Source: Actinomycetota bacterium (lineage in GTDB: Bacteria > Actinomycetota > Actinomycetes > Mycobacteriales > Mycobacteriaceae). From it: a stretch of 64,000 bases of DNA. Location of the stretch: the NCBI GenBank assembly GCA_018268465.1, contig JAFDWN010000033.1, positions 127,165 through 191,164 on the forward strand. Direction: 5' to 3'. The translations under genes were made by a program, and so were the position numbers. Numbering within the stretch: position 1 is the stretch's first letter; every line of letters starts with the position of its first letter. This document shows positions 33,355-41,575 of the stretch, one piece after another. A model generated the notes under the pieces. It did not search any database, was not told the DNA's origin, and worked only from the letters and a program-made list of their open reading frames with translations.

Positions 33355-33465
33355 CGTTACCTCCCGGGCCGGCCTCCATGGAGGTGACCGCAATCACCCC
33401 GTCTTAAACACGGCACGGGTCACGGCGGGGTTCACCGTCCGGCCGGGACCGCCGCGACGGCTGCG

Positions 33466-33480
33466 TAGGCTGCACCGGTG
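33466..33480 (+). promoter_or_regulatory. Leaderless promoter of cyp124
   Basis: TAGGCT (33466-33471) fits the mycobacterial -10 consensus and is followed by six bases and then GTG 33478, so transcription should begin at the start codon. No Shine-Dalgarno is present. Confidence 0.6.
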
Positions 33481-34779
33481 GGGATCGTCGCGCGGACCAA
33501 CGGGACGCCGCCACCCGAGGTGCCGTTGGCCGATATCGACCTCGGTTCGTGGGATTTCTGGGGTCTCGACGACGACGTCCGCGACGGCGCGTTCGCCGCG
33601 CTGCGCCGCGCGGCGCCGATCTCATTCCATCCGGAGTTCGTCGCCGACGCCGCTGCGGCGGGCCGCGGCCACTGGGCGCTCACCCGTCACGACGACGTGT
33701 TCCGGGCCAGCCGAAACCCCGACCTGTTCAGCTCGGCGTCGGGGATCACCATCAGTGACCAGAATCCGGAGTTGGCCGAGTATTTCGGATCGATGATCGC
33801 GATGGACGATCCGCGGCATTCCCGGCTGCGCAACATCGTGCGCAGCGCGTTCACCCCGCGCGTGATCGCCCGCACCCAGGACGCGGTCAGGACGCGGGCG
33901 CATCGCCTGGTCGCGGCGATGGCGTCGAATCATCCCGACGGAAACGGGGAACTGGTCAGCGAACTCGCGGGCCCGCTGCCGCTGCAGATCATCTGCGACA
34001 TGATGGGCATCCCCGACAGCGACCACGCGCAGGTCTTCCACTGGACCAATGTCATCCTGGGCTTCGGCGATCCGGACGTGAGCACCGATTTCGACGAGTT
34101 CGTGCGTGTGGCAATGGATATCGGTGGGTATGCGACCGCCCTGGCCGATGACCGGCGCGCGCGACCCGGCGACGACCTGACGACCAGCCTGGTGCAGGCC
34201 GAACTCGACGGGGAGCGGCTGACCTCCGCCGAGGTGGCATCGTTCTTCATCCTGCTCGTGGTGGCCGGCAACGAGACCACTCGCAACGCGATCAGCCACG
34301 GCGTGCTGGCGCTGAGCCGCTATCCCCGCCAGCGGGAGATCTGGTGGGCCGATCCCGGTGGGGTGTCCGCAACGGCGGTCGAGGAGGTCGTGCGGTGGGC
34401 CTCCCCCGTCGCCTACATGCGGCGCACGGTGACTCGCGACACCGTCCTGGGCGGGGTCGCCTTGGCCGCGGGTGACAAGGTCACCCTGTGGTACGGATCG
34501 GCCAACCGCGACGAGTCGGTATTCGACGATCCGTGGACCTTCGACGTGCGGCGCCGGCCCAATCCCCATCTGGGCTTCGGGGGTGGGGGCGCGCACTTCT
34601 GCCTCGGCGCGAATCTGGCCCGCCGCGAGACCACCGTGCTGTTCGAGGAATTGCGGCGGCAACTGCCCGACATCTGCGCTTCCGAGGAACCCGACCGCCT
34701 GCATTCCGCCTTCATCCACGGCATCAAGCGGCTGCCCGTGGCGTGGACGCCGCCGGCCGGGGTTCAAGCGGCGCCGTAG
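33478..34779 (+). CDS. cyp124: CYP124-family P450 (methyl-branched lipid omega-hydroxylase)
   Basis: A 433-residue P450 that matches CYP124A1 from memory along much of its length: NGTPPPEVPLADIDLGSWDFW, ELAEYFGSMIAMDDPRHSRLR, LPLQIICDMMGIPDSDH and VAGNETTRNAISHGVLALSRYP. The haem ligand is Cys375 in FGGGGAHFCLGANLARRE. CYP124 hydroxylates the chemically hard terminal methyl of methyl-branched chains such as phytanic acid, isoprenoids, vitamin D and cholest-4-en-3-one. Together with CYP125 in the same window it gives overlapping omega-hydroxylase capacity. The mRNA appears leaderless. It is monocistronic, between divergent dsbE and a convergent coiled-coil gene. Confidence 0.92.
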   Translation: MGIVARTNGTPPPEVPLADIDLGSWDFWGLDDDVRDGAFAALRRAAPISFHPEFVADAAAAGRGHWALTRHDDVFRASRNPDLFSSASGITISDQNPELAEYFGSMIAMDDPRHSRLRNIVRSAFTPRVIARTQDAVRTRAHRLVAAMASNHPDGNGELVSELAGPLPLQIICDMMGIPDSDHAQVFHWTNVILGFGDPDVSTDFDEFVRVAMDIGGYATALADDRRARPGDDLTTSLVQAELDGERLTSAEVASFFILLVVAGNETTRNAISHGVLALSRYPRQREIWWADPGGVSATAVEEVVRWASPVAYMRRTVTRDTVLGGVALAAGDKVTLWYGSANRDESVFDDPWTFDVRRRPNPHLGFGGGGAHFCLGANLARRETTVLFEELRRQLPDICASEEPDRLHSAFIHGIKRLPVAWTPPAGVQAAP

Positions 34780-34797
34780 TCGGCGGCGGCGCACAGT

Positions 34798-35262
34798 TCA
34801 GCGGTGCCTCGGACGGTCCTGCGCGGTCGCGGCGGCGCGCGACCGCTCCTCGCCGGCCACGCCGGGATGCATATCGGGGTGCATCTCGTCGGCCGTCACC
34901 GCGTCGGTGCGGTCGGGCGAACGCGGGTCGAGGGAATCGGCGTGCTCGCGGCGGGCCTCGAGATCCTCCCGCGTCACGTTCACGGCTTCGCGGTGGGAGG
35001 CCGCGGTGTTCTGCAGTCGCGCGGCCTCGGCAGCCTTGGCTTCCGCTTCGGCGTGGGCGGCGCGGGCCTTGGCCTCGGCCTCGAGGGCGATAGCCTCACG
35101 CCTGTCGGCCCGCTCGGATTCCTGGTTGACCTCTTCGCGGATGCGTTCGGCCTGGACGTGCCTGCGTCGGTCACGCGCCTTACGCGCCGCGACCATCACC
35201 ACGGCGACGATCAGCACCGCGACGACGGCGACGATGATCCAGACAACGGTGTTGGTCTCCAC
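34798..35262 (-). CDS. Membrane-anchored coiled-coil protein
   Basis: A 154-residue protein with one N-terminal TM helix (about 7-26, VVWIIVAVVAVLIVAVVMVAA) and a basic cluster after it. A long Ala/Glu/Arg-rich coiled coil follows (about 35-110, REEVNQESERADRREAIALEAEAKARAAHAEAEAKA), then a disordered His/Asp-rich tail. GTG 35262 is preceded by AAGGAG. It should sit at the inner membrane with its coil in the cytoplasm. Such small proteins are common in mycobacteria; function unknown. It converges on cyp124. Confidence 0.75.
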   Translation of the reverse strand: METNTVVWIIVAVVAVLIVAVVMVAARKARDRRRHVQAERIREEVNQESERADRREAIALEAEAKARAAHAEAEAKAAEAARLQNTAASHREAVNVTREDLEARREHADSLDPRSPDRTDAVTADEMHPDMHPGVAGEERSRAAATAQDRPRHR

Positions 35263-35354
35263 GTCGGCTCCTTACGCTCGGCGGGTTTTGACGATCCCGC
35301 AGGTTGAGCGGATGCCCCGCGGAGCTGTCGGCTAAACCGGGTCGTGCGCCGGGT

Positions 35355-36032
35355 TCAGTGCAGGATGCGCTCGTCGACGACGAACAGTGCGAGCGTGACC
35401 ACCAGGAAGGCGGCTGGAAGCCAGATCGCGCGGGTGCCCCACGCGCCGGTGGCCACGGCGCCGATCAGTGCGCCGCCGGCGAACGCGGCAATGAGTGCGC
35501 CGTAGACACCGAACGCCCGCCGCGACGCCGGGTCCTTCTCGACGAAACCGTCGTAGCCGGACTCCATGAACCGCATCAGATTGCCGGTGGTGGCCACCGG
35601 CAGATACACCAGGTGGCCGACCTTGCGGAACAGCCCGATCTGCATGGCCGCCAGGAACGAGATCGGCACGGTGACGTAGCTGTGCGGCACCGAGGCGGGG
35701 ACGAAGCCGATGGCGGTCAGTGCCGCGGCCTGCACCGCCATCGTCCACAACAGGGGCCGCGCCACCAGGCGGTCCACTCGCCCCGATTTGATGTGTGAGG
35801 CCAGCAGCATGCCGGCGATGAAGGCAAGAAGTGGCCAGACGTGCGCGAGCGCCGCGGCCAGTTTGTGTTCGGAGGTGTCGATGGCGAAGAAGATCACGTT
35901 CGCCGTCTGGACGTTGGCGAACACCCCGCCGCGGGCGAGGTAGGTGTGGGCGTCGAGGAATCCGTTCGTCAGTGTCAGCAACAGGGCGAACCAGAGGCTT
36001 CCGGTGCGTTCGCTGTCCGCGGGACCGACCAT
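35355..36032 (-). CDS. YoaK/DUF1275 family membrane protein
   Basis: A 225-residue membrane protein with about six TM helices. The DUF1275 signature is visible as TLTNGFLDAHTYLARGGVFANVQTANVIFF near the N-terminus and PVATTGNLMRF in the middle. Physiological function is unknown across the family. The ATG 36032 is seven bases after TTAAGT on the minus strand, a leaderless pattern. It lies 33 bases downstream of mgtA's stop-side neighbour on the same strand and may share transcription with mgtA, although its own promoter is visible. Confidence 0.85.
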   Translation of the reverse strand: MVGPADSERTGSLWFALLLTLTNGFLDAHTYLARGGVFANVQTANVIFFAIDTSEHKLAAALAHVWPLLAFIAGMLLASHIKSGRVDRLVARPLLWTMAVQAAALTAIGFVPASVPHSYVTVPISFLAAMQIGLFRKVGHLVYLPVATTGNLMRFMESGYDGFVEKDPASRRAFGVYGALIAAFAGGALIGAVATGAWGTRAIWLPAAFLVVTLALFVVDERILH

Positions 36033-36065
36033 CCGGACAACTTAACGCCGGTGCCTGTGGGACGC

Positions 36066-37172
36066 CTACCCGGCGCCGAGTGCGTGCAGCATGCCGGCCG
36101 CCGAGCGGGGCCAGGTGAAGTGTTCGGCGCGGCGCCGGGCGTCGTCCCTGCGCACCGGTTCGGGTCTGCCGATGATCGAGGTGACCGCGCCGGCGATGGC
36201 GCCCGCGTCGTTGTCGGCGGCCAGACCACCGCCGGCGGTGAGGATCTCGGCCAGCGCCGATGTCCGTGACACCACGGCGGGCGTACCGCAGGCCAGGGCT
36301 TCCAGCGCCGCGAGGCCGAAGGTTTCATGCGGGCCCGGCGCCAGCGCCACATCGGCGGAGGCGAGGATGGTGGCCACGGTGTCACGGCATCCGATATAGC
36401 CGGTGAAGTGGACCGGCAGGCGTGCGGCCTGTCGCTGCAGCCTGGTGCGCATCGGTCCTTCGCCAACCACCACAAGGCGTGCGTCGACGCCGGAATCACG
36501 CAGCGCCGCAACGGTGTCGATGCTGCGGTGGGCATGCTTCTCGACGGAGAGCCTGCCGCAGTGCACCAACAGCGTCTGCCCCGGACCGGCCCAGCGTTCA
36601 CGCACCGCCGGTGAGCGGCGGCTGGGATGGAACTGGTCGAGATCCACCCCGAGGGGCACGGTGACCACATTGCCCGCGTGGATCCGGTCGAATTCCTTGC
36701 GCGCGAATGCCGTCGTGCACACGACCGCGTCGTAGTCAGCGGCGGTGCGCCGATTGGCGGCGTTGGCGATCGCGCGCGCGAGCGGCCCCGGCAGCACCTG
36801 TCCGACGAGCCGGTCGAGGCGTTCGTGGGAGATCATCACGGTGGCGACGTCATGATCGCGGCCCCAGGTGCCCAGCGAACGCAGGGTGAGCCGGTCGGAG
36901 ACCTCCAGCGCATCGGGTGCCAGCCGTTCGATAAGCGCGGTGACGGGCCCGGGCAGGACCGCGCGGTAGCCGCCCGTGAACGGAATAAGTCTGGCGGGCA
37001 GCGAGATTCGCACGACTCCGGACGGCAGTGTGCATCGTTCGGCGACCGGGCCCGGCACCACGAGGAACACGTCGTGGCCCGCCGCGCAGTACTCCGCTCC
37101 GAGCCGGTCCACCGCGGTACGCAGCCCCCCCGACCGCGGGCCATAGAAGTTCGCGACCTGGACAACCCGCAT
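36066..37172 (-). CDS. mgtA: MgtA-type alpha-mannosyltransferase (GT4)
   Basis: A 368-residue GT-B glycosyltransferase. MRVVQVANFYGPRSGGLRTAVDRLG at the start matches M. tuberculosis MgtA (Rv0557) almost exactly from memory. Donor-binding features are HCGRLSVEKHAHRSID and the EX7E segment GPHETFGLAALEAL. MgtA transfers mannose from GDP-mannose to a glucuronyl-diacylglycerol acceptor and affects lipomannan-like glycolipids. It is a peripheral cytoplasmic-face enzyme. A hairpin element lies between it and the upstream hydrolase gene. Confidence 0.9.
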   Translation of the reverse strand: MRVVQVANFYGPRSGGLRTAVDRLGAEYCAAGHDVFLVVPGPVAERCTLPSGVVRISLPARLIPFTGGYRAVLPGPVTALIERLAPDALEVSDRLTLRSLGTWGRDHDVATVMISHERLDRLVGQVLPGPLARAIANAANRRTAADYDAVVCTTAFARKEFDRIHAGNVVTVPLGVDLDQFHPSRRSPAVRERWAGPGQTLLVHCGRLSVEKHAHRSIDTVAALRDSGVDARLVVVGEGPMRTRLQRQAARLPVHFTGYIGCRDTVATILASADVALAPGPHETFGLAALEALACGTPAVVSRTSALAEILTAGGGLAADNDAGAIAGAVTSIIGRPEPVRRDDARRRAEHFTWPRSAAGMLHALGAG

Positions 37173-37257
37173 GACCCGATGAGATCCGCCGCGCGTGTGC
37201 GGTCAACAACGTCGCCGTCACCGATGCCTGAACAGGGTGTGAACAGCTCGCCGGGCG

Positions 37258-37317
37258 GCGAGCGTGCGTGAACTCGCGGTCTGCCCCGCGTGGCGCGCCG
37301 CAGACACGCACGCTCGC
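37258..37317. repeat. Long imperfect inverted repeat (hairpin)
   Basis: GCGAGCGTGCGTG (37258-37270) pairs exactly with CACGCACGCTCGC (37305-37317), and an inner TCTGC/GCAGA pair extends the stem. It lies between the stop of the dienelactone-hydrolase gene and mgtA, on the transcribed side of the former. It could act as a terminator or be a dispersed palindromic element. A purine-rich run (37319-37345) adjoins it. Confidence 0.7.
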
Positions 37318-37346
37318 GCAGAGAGGAGAGGGAGAGTGAAGAGGGG

Positions 37347-38258
37347 TCAGGTCAGGTGGCTGTCGAACCAGTCCTGTACGCGCTGCCATGCGTCGGCGGC
37401 CGCGGCGGCGTCGTAGCGGTCGCCGGTGTCGTTGAAGAACGCGTGGTTGGCGTCGGGCTCCGTGACGAGTTCGTGAACGAGTCCGGCGCGCTCGAGCGCT
37501 GCGCGCGCGACCGGTTCGGTGGCATTCACCCGCTGGTCCAACGCCCCGTAGAAGCCAAGTACCGCTACATCTTTCGACCCGGAGAAGTCGGGATTCTCCG
37601 GCGCTGGCCCGTAGAACGGAACTGCCGCGGCCAGCTGCGGCTCCCCCGCGGCCAGCAACTGCCAGACCAGGCCGCCACCCATACAGAACCCGACGGCGGC
37701 CACCTTCGTGTCCGGCACCCGCCGCTGCAACTCGCCGACCCCGGATCTGAGATTGGCCACGAACTCTTCTGGCGCGATTGCGCCGAGGGCCGCGGTGGCC
37801 TCGGCGGGGTCGGCGAACGCCGCCGTCCCGCCCTGCGCGGAGAGCAGGTCGATGGCCAGCGCCGAATAGCCGATGCCGGCGAATCGGCCCGCCACCGAAC
37901 GGACCCAGTCGTTGAGTCCCTTGTTCTCGTGGATCACCAGGACCGCGCCGCGCGGCTCGGCCGCCTCTGCCCAGGCGCCCTGCAATTCGCCCTGTGGACC
38001 CGCCCACGTCACCGCGCTGGTCTGCACGGCCGATGCCATACCCGGCGGGGGCGCGGCCGAGGTGGCCGGTTCGCCGGACGTCGCGGGCGCTTCGGCGGCG
38101 GGCGGTTTGGCCTCGGCGCACGCGGCGATCAGCGCGCTGGCCGCCGCCGTGCCCACGCCCAACAATGCCAGCCGCCGCAATGCCTCTCGCCGGGACAGCA
38201 GCCCGTCGACATGGTCGGTGGCGATCTCCTCCGCAATGTACTGCTGTAAGGGTGTCAC
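37347..38258 (-). CDS. Dienelactone hydrolase-family lipoprotein with Tat-like signal
   Basis: A 303-residue exported alpha/beta hydrolase. Residues 22-47 hold SRREALRRL (twin-Arg-like), a hydrophobic stretch and the lipobox ALIAAC (Cys47). The signal is preceded by an unusually long N-terminal extension. The catalytic residues are Cys192 in VGFCMGGG, Asp in YGALDQRVN and His in ANHAFFND, with the DLH-type HENKG oxyanion segment. DLH enzymes open lactone rings, but exported homologues in actinobacteria have unknown substrates. The GTG at 38258 is seven bases after CATACT (leaderless). It is divergent from the SDR at 38326. Confidence 0.85.
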   Translation of the reverse strand: MTPLQQYIAEEIATDHVDGLLSRREALRRLALLGVGTAAASALIAACAEAKPPAAEAPATSGEPATSAAPPPGMASAVQTSAVTWAGPQGELQGAWAEAAEPRGAVLVIHENKGLNDWVRSVAGRFAGIGYSALAIDLLSAQGGTAAFADPAEATAALGAIAPEEFVANLRSGVGELQRRVPDTKVAAVGFCMGGGLVWQLLAAGEPQLAAAVPFYGPAPENPDFSGSKDVAVLGFYGALDQRVNATEPVARAALERAGLVHELVTEPDANHAFFNDTGDRYDAAAAADAWQRVQDWFDSHLT

Positions 38259-38325
38259 CTAGGCCAGTATGCGCGTGAACGCCGAACACAGGTAGAGGGC
38301 GACCCCGACGCGCCATACTTCACCT

Positions 38326-39252
38326 ATGGATCCCAGGCCCGCCCGCACCGCGCTGAAAGGCCGGGTTGCGGTGGTGGCGGGTGCAACCCGCGGTGCGGGC
38401 CGCGGTATCGCGGCCGCCCTCGGTGAGGCGGGCGCCACCGTCATCTGCACCGGGCGCAGCAGTGCCACGGGTCGGGAGGGGTCCGACTACGACCGGCCCG
38501 AAACCATCGAGGAGACTGCCGAGTTGGTGACGGCGCTCGGCGGCGTGGGTATCGCGATCAAGACCGATCACCTGGACGTGACCCAGGTGCGTGCGCTGGC
38601 GGCGTGGATCGGCGGGGAGTTTGGTTGCCTGGACATCCTCGTCAACGACATCTGGGGCGCCGAGATCCTCAAGGGCCCGCCGTCGACGTGGGGGCGGCCG
38701 ATGTGGGAGCACGACCTGGCGGACGGGTTGCGCATCCTTCGGCTGGGGATCGACACCCACCTGATCACCTCACACTGCCTGCTGCCCCTGCTGGTGGCCC
38801 GGCCGGGCGGACTGCTGGTGGAGATCACCGACGGCACCGGCGACTACAACGCCGAGAACTACCGCCTGTCGGTGTTCTACGACCTGGCCAAGGTGGCGGT
38901 CAACCGGCTCGCGTTCAGTCAGGGGCATGAGCTCGCGGTGTACGGCGCCACCGCCGTCTCCGTAACGCCGGGCTGGTTGCGTTCGGAGATGATGCTGGAC
39001 AACTACGGGGTGGCCGAGCAGAACTGGCACGATGCGCTGATGCCGGGGCGCGGATCGGGCTATCCGGTCGCCCCACCGGGATTCGTCGAATCCGAGTCAC
39101 CCCGGTTCGTCGGCCGCGGGGTCGCCGCGATCGCCGCCGACGACAACCGCAGGCGGTGGAACCAGAGGTCGGTCAGTTCGGCGCACCTGGCCCGCGAGTA
39201 CGGCTTCACCGACGTCGACGGGCGCTGTCCGGACGCGTGGGCGACGCCGTAG
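38326..39252 (+). CDS. Short-chain dehydrogenase, atypical
   Basis: A 308-residue SDR. The cofactor motif is AGATRGAGRGIA, with Arg in CTGRSS suggesting NADP(H). The structural NNAG motif reads NDIWG, the catalytic serine region reads EITDGTGDY and the Tyr/Lys pair is YDLAK. The length exceeds classical SDRs by about 50 residues at the C-terminus (DVDGRCPDAWATP). This pattern is typical of a DHRS1-like subgroup in actinobacteria with unknown substrates. CATACT lies six bases before the ATG. It leads toward the amidohydrolase gene, which has its own promoter. Confidence 0.85.
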   Translation: MDPRPARTALKGRVAVVAGATRGAGRGIAAALGEAGATVICTGRSSATGREGSDYDRPETIEETAELVTALGGVGIAIKTDHLDVTQVRALAAWIGGEFGCLDILVNDIWGAEILKGPPSTWGRPMWEHDLADGLRILRLGIDTHLITSHCLLPLLVARPGGLLVEITDGTGDYNAENYRLSVFYDLAKVAVNRLAFSQGHELAVYGATAVSVTPGWLRSEMMLDNYGVAEQNWHDALMPGRGSGYPVAPPGFVESESPRFVGRGVAAIAADDNRRRWNQRSVSSAHLAREYGFTDVDGRCPDAWATP

Positions 39253-39276
39253 TTCCCGATCCACCGGGGGCCGCGG

Positions 39277-39300
39277 TAGACAGTTTTGCAAATCTGTTTA
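39277..39300 (+). promoter_or_regulatory. 24-base dyad upstream of the amidohydrolase gene
   Basis: The two 12-base halves TAGACAGTTTTG and CAAATCTGTTTA are inverted copies with 10 of 12 positions matching. The element is A/T-rich in GC-rich surroundings and lies just upstream of the promoter at 39310-39338. It is a likely transcription-factor site. Confidence 0.6.
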
Positions 39301-39309
39301 CTCAATTCG

Positions 39310-39338
39310 TTGACACCTGTCCACCCGGCCTGTTGCAT
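39310..39338 (+). promoter_or_regulatory. Consensus promoter of the amidohydrolase gene
   Basis: A perfect -35 TTGACA (39310-39315), a 17-base spacer and a -10-like TTGCAT (39333-39338) are followed six bases later by GTG 39345. Transcription should start at the GTG, giving a leaderless mRNA. Confidence 0.65.
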
Positions 39339-39344
39339 GGCGGG

Positions 39345-41129
39345 GTGACCTACGACACGATCATCCGCAACGGGCGCTGGTTCGACGGCACCGGCGCCGC
39401 GTCGGCGGTGCGGACCATCGGCATCCGCGACGGCCACGTCGCCGCGGTCAGCCCATACGGTCTGGACGACACCGGCTGCCCCCAGGTGATCGACGCGACC
39501 GGCCGCTGGGTGATACCGGGCATGCTGGATATCCACACTCACTACGACATCGAAGTGCTCGGCGGCCCGGCACTCTCGGAATCGCTGCGCCACGGCGTGA
39601 CCACGGTCATGCTGGGTTCCTGTTCGTTGTCGACCGTCCACGTCGGCGCCACCGATGCCGGCGACCTGTTCGGCCGTGTCGAAGCCATTCCGCGCGCACA
39701 TGTCATCGCCGCGGTCGATCGGCACAAGACGTGGACGACCAGCGAGGAGTACGTCACCGCGCTGGAGGAACTGCCCCTCGGGCCCAATGTCGCCGCGTTC
39801 ATCGGACACTCCGACATGCGCACCGCGGTGATGGGGCTGGACCGCGCCACCCGGAAACGGACGCGTCCCACCCATGCCGAACAGGCCCGCATGGAACGTA
39901 TGCTGGCCGCCGCCATCGACGCCGGATTCGTCGGAATGTCCACCCAGCAACTGCTTTTCGACAAGATCGACGGCGATGTCTGCCGGTCCCGGACGCTGCC
40001 GTCGACGTATGCGGGACCCCGTGAACTCCGCAGGCTCAAATCACTGCTGCGACGCGCCGGACGGGTCGTACAGTCCGGCCCGGACATCCAGAACCCGCTC
40101 GACATCGCCTCGCAGGCCGCGCAGTCGCTGGGCATTGTGCGTAATCCACTCAAGACCAGCCTGCTCTCGGCCGCCGACATCAAAGCCAACCCGCAGGTGA
40201 TCCGGATCATGGGACCGATTGCGGGCCTGATCAACCGCCTCGGCGGCAACTTCCGCTGGCAGCATCTGCCGGTGCCGTTCGAGGTGTACGCCGACGGGAT
40301 CGATCTGGTCATCTTCGAGGAGTTCGGCTCGGGTGCGGCCGCGCTGCACCTGCGCGACGAGGTCGAACGCAACGAGCTGATGCGCGACGAGGCGTACCGC
40401 CGCCGGTTCCGCAAGGACTACGAGAACAAATTCGGGGTCCGGGTGTGGCATCGCGACTTCTTCGACGCCGAGATCGTGGCCTGTCCGGACCCGTCGGTGA
40501 TCGGGAAATCGTTCGGCCAGGTCGGACTCGACCGCGGCGCACTGCATCCCGTCGACGCGTACCTCGACCTCGTTCTCGAACACGGCCGGGAACTGCGCTG
40601 GCGGACGACGATCTCCAACCATCGTCCCGAGATGCTGGACAAGATGGCGCGCGAGCCGGGCATCCAAATGGGCTTCTCCGACGCCGGCGCGCACCTGCGC
40701 AATATGGCCTTCTACAACATGGGGTTGCGGCTCTTGCGCCGCGTGCGCGACGCCGAGAACGCAGGGACGCCGTTCATGTCCGTGGAGGCCGCGGTACACC
40801 GGCTGACCGGGGAGCTGGCCGACTGGTACCGGCTGGACGCGGGTCATCTGCGGATCGGCGACCGCGCCGATCTTGTGATCATCGATCCCGCCCGGCTTGA
40901 CGACTCACTGGACCGCTATGCCGAGGCGCCGGTGGCCCAGTACGGCGGGCTGTCGCGGATGGTCAACCGCAACGACGACACCGTGCGCGCGGTATTCGTC
41001 GGCGGCCGTGCCGTTTTCCTCGGCGGCGCGCCCACCGAACTGCTCGGACGTCGCCGCACGGGACGTTTCCTGCGTGCGGCACACCGCAGCCCAGCACCCA
41101 ACGAGAGGGAGATGGTACGTGTCGGTTGA
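39345..41129 (+). CDS. D-aminoacylase-like amidohydrolase
   Basis: A 594-residue amidohydrolase. An N-terminal beta-sandwich with TIIRNGRWFDGTG is followed by the metal-binding HxH in MLDIHTHYDIE, then a TIM barrel; FSDAGAHLRNMAFYN supplies the late metal or catalytic Asp. The C-terminal segment GDRADLVIIDPARL and VRAVFVGGRAVF is typical of N-acyl-D-amino-acid deacylase/dihydroorotase relatives. The substrate is unknown. The start GTG 39345 is supported by the promoter. The stop overlaps the start of the next gene (41119), so the two are translationally coupled. Confidence 0.85.
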   Translation: MTYDTIIRNGRWFDGTGAASAVRTIGIRDGHVAAVSPYGLDDTGCPQVIDATGRWVIPGMLDIHTHYDIEVLGGPALSESLRHGVTTVMLGSCSLSTVHVGATDAGDLFGRVEAIPRAHVIAAVDRHKTWTTSEEYVTALEELPLGPNVAAFIGHSDMRTAVMGLDRATRKRTRPTHAEQARMERMLAAAIDAGFVGMSTQQLLFDKIDGDVCRSRTLPSTYAGPRELRRLKSLLRRAGRVVQSGPDIQNPLDIASQAAQSLGIVRNPLKTSLLSAADIKANPQVIRIMGPIAGLINRLGGNFRWQHLPVPFEVYADGIDLVIFEEFGSGAAALHLRDEVERNELMRDEAYRRRFRKDYENKFGVRVWHRDFFDAEIVACPDPSVIGKSFGQVGLDRGALHPVDAYLDLVLEHGRELRWRTTISNHRPEMLDKMAREPGIQMGFSDAGAHLRNMAFYNMGLRLLRRVRDAENAGTPFMSVEAAVHRLTGELADWYRLDAGHLRIGDRADLVIIDPARLDDSLDRYAEAPVAQYGGLSRMVNRNDDTVRAVFVGGRAVFLGGAPTELLGRRRTGRFLRAAHRSPAPNEREMVRVG

Positions 41130-41574
41130 GAGCACCGTTGAGAGAACCATTACCGGGATGTGGGAGGCGCTGTCGCGCCGCGACTGGGACGGCATCAAAC
41201 CGTTCCTGGCGGACGACTGCATCTATCTCGACATGCCGGTCGGGCTTGCCGCCGCGGCGCGCGGTCCCGACGACATCGTCAAGCGACTGCAGGTGGGTAT
41301 CGCGCCGCTGGCGTCCTACGCCAACTTTCCCGGGTTGATGCTCGACAACGGAGTCGACGCATTCTACGAGCACCATGAGGAATGGCACTGGACCACAGGG
41401 GAATCCATGGTGTTGCGGTTCGTCTCCGTGCACCGGGTGCAGAACGCGAAGATCACCCTGTGGAAGGACTACTGGGATATGAGCGCACTGGTCAACGCCG
41501 CCCCTCCCGAGTGGATGGAGGCACTGGCGACGGCCGACACGTCCTGGTTGTTCGACGCCACGGCGCTGGTCTGA
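41119..41574 (+). CDS. NTF2-fold protein (limonene-epoxide-hydrolase/SnoaL-like)
   Basis: A 151-residue NTF2-like domain starting at GTG 41119, which overlaps the amidohydrolase stop by 11 bases and has GGGAG upstream. The order of elements (ALSRRDWDGIKPFLADDCIYLDMPVG, then ARGPDDIVKRL, then ITLWKDYWDM) resembles limonene-1,2-epoxide hydrolase. The Arg in LRFVSV and Asp in WKDYWD are present, but the middle Asp of the LEH Asp-Arg-Asp set appears to be replaced (RFV where RxD is expected). Epoxide hydrolysis is therefore doubtful. It probably acts on the same compound as the amidohydrolase. Confidence 0.8.
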   Translation: MSVESTVERTITGMWEALSRRDWDGIKPFLADDCIYLDMPVGLAAAARGPDDIVKRLQVGIAPLASYANFPGLMLDNGVDAFYEHHEEWHWTTGESMVLRFVSVHRVQNAKITLWKDYWDMSALVNAAPPEWMEALATADTSWLFDATALV

Positions 41575-41575
41575 G

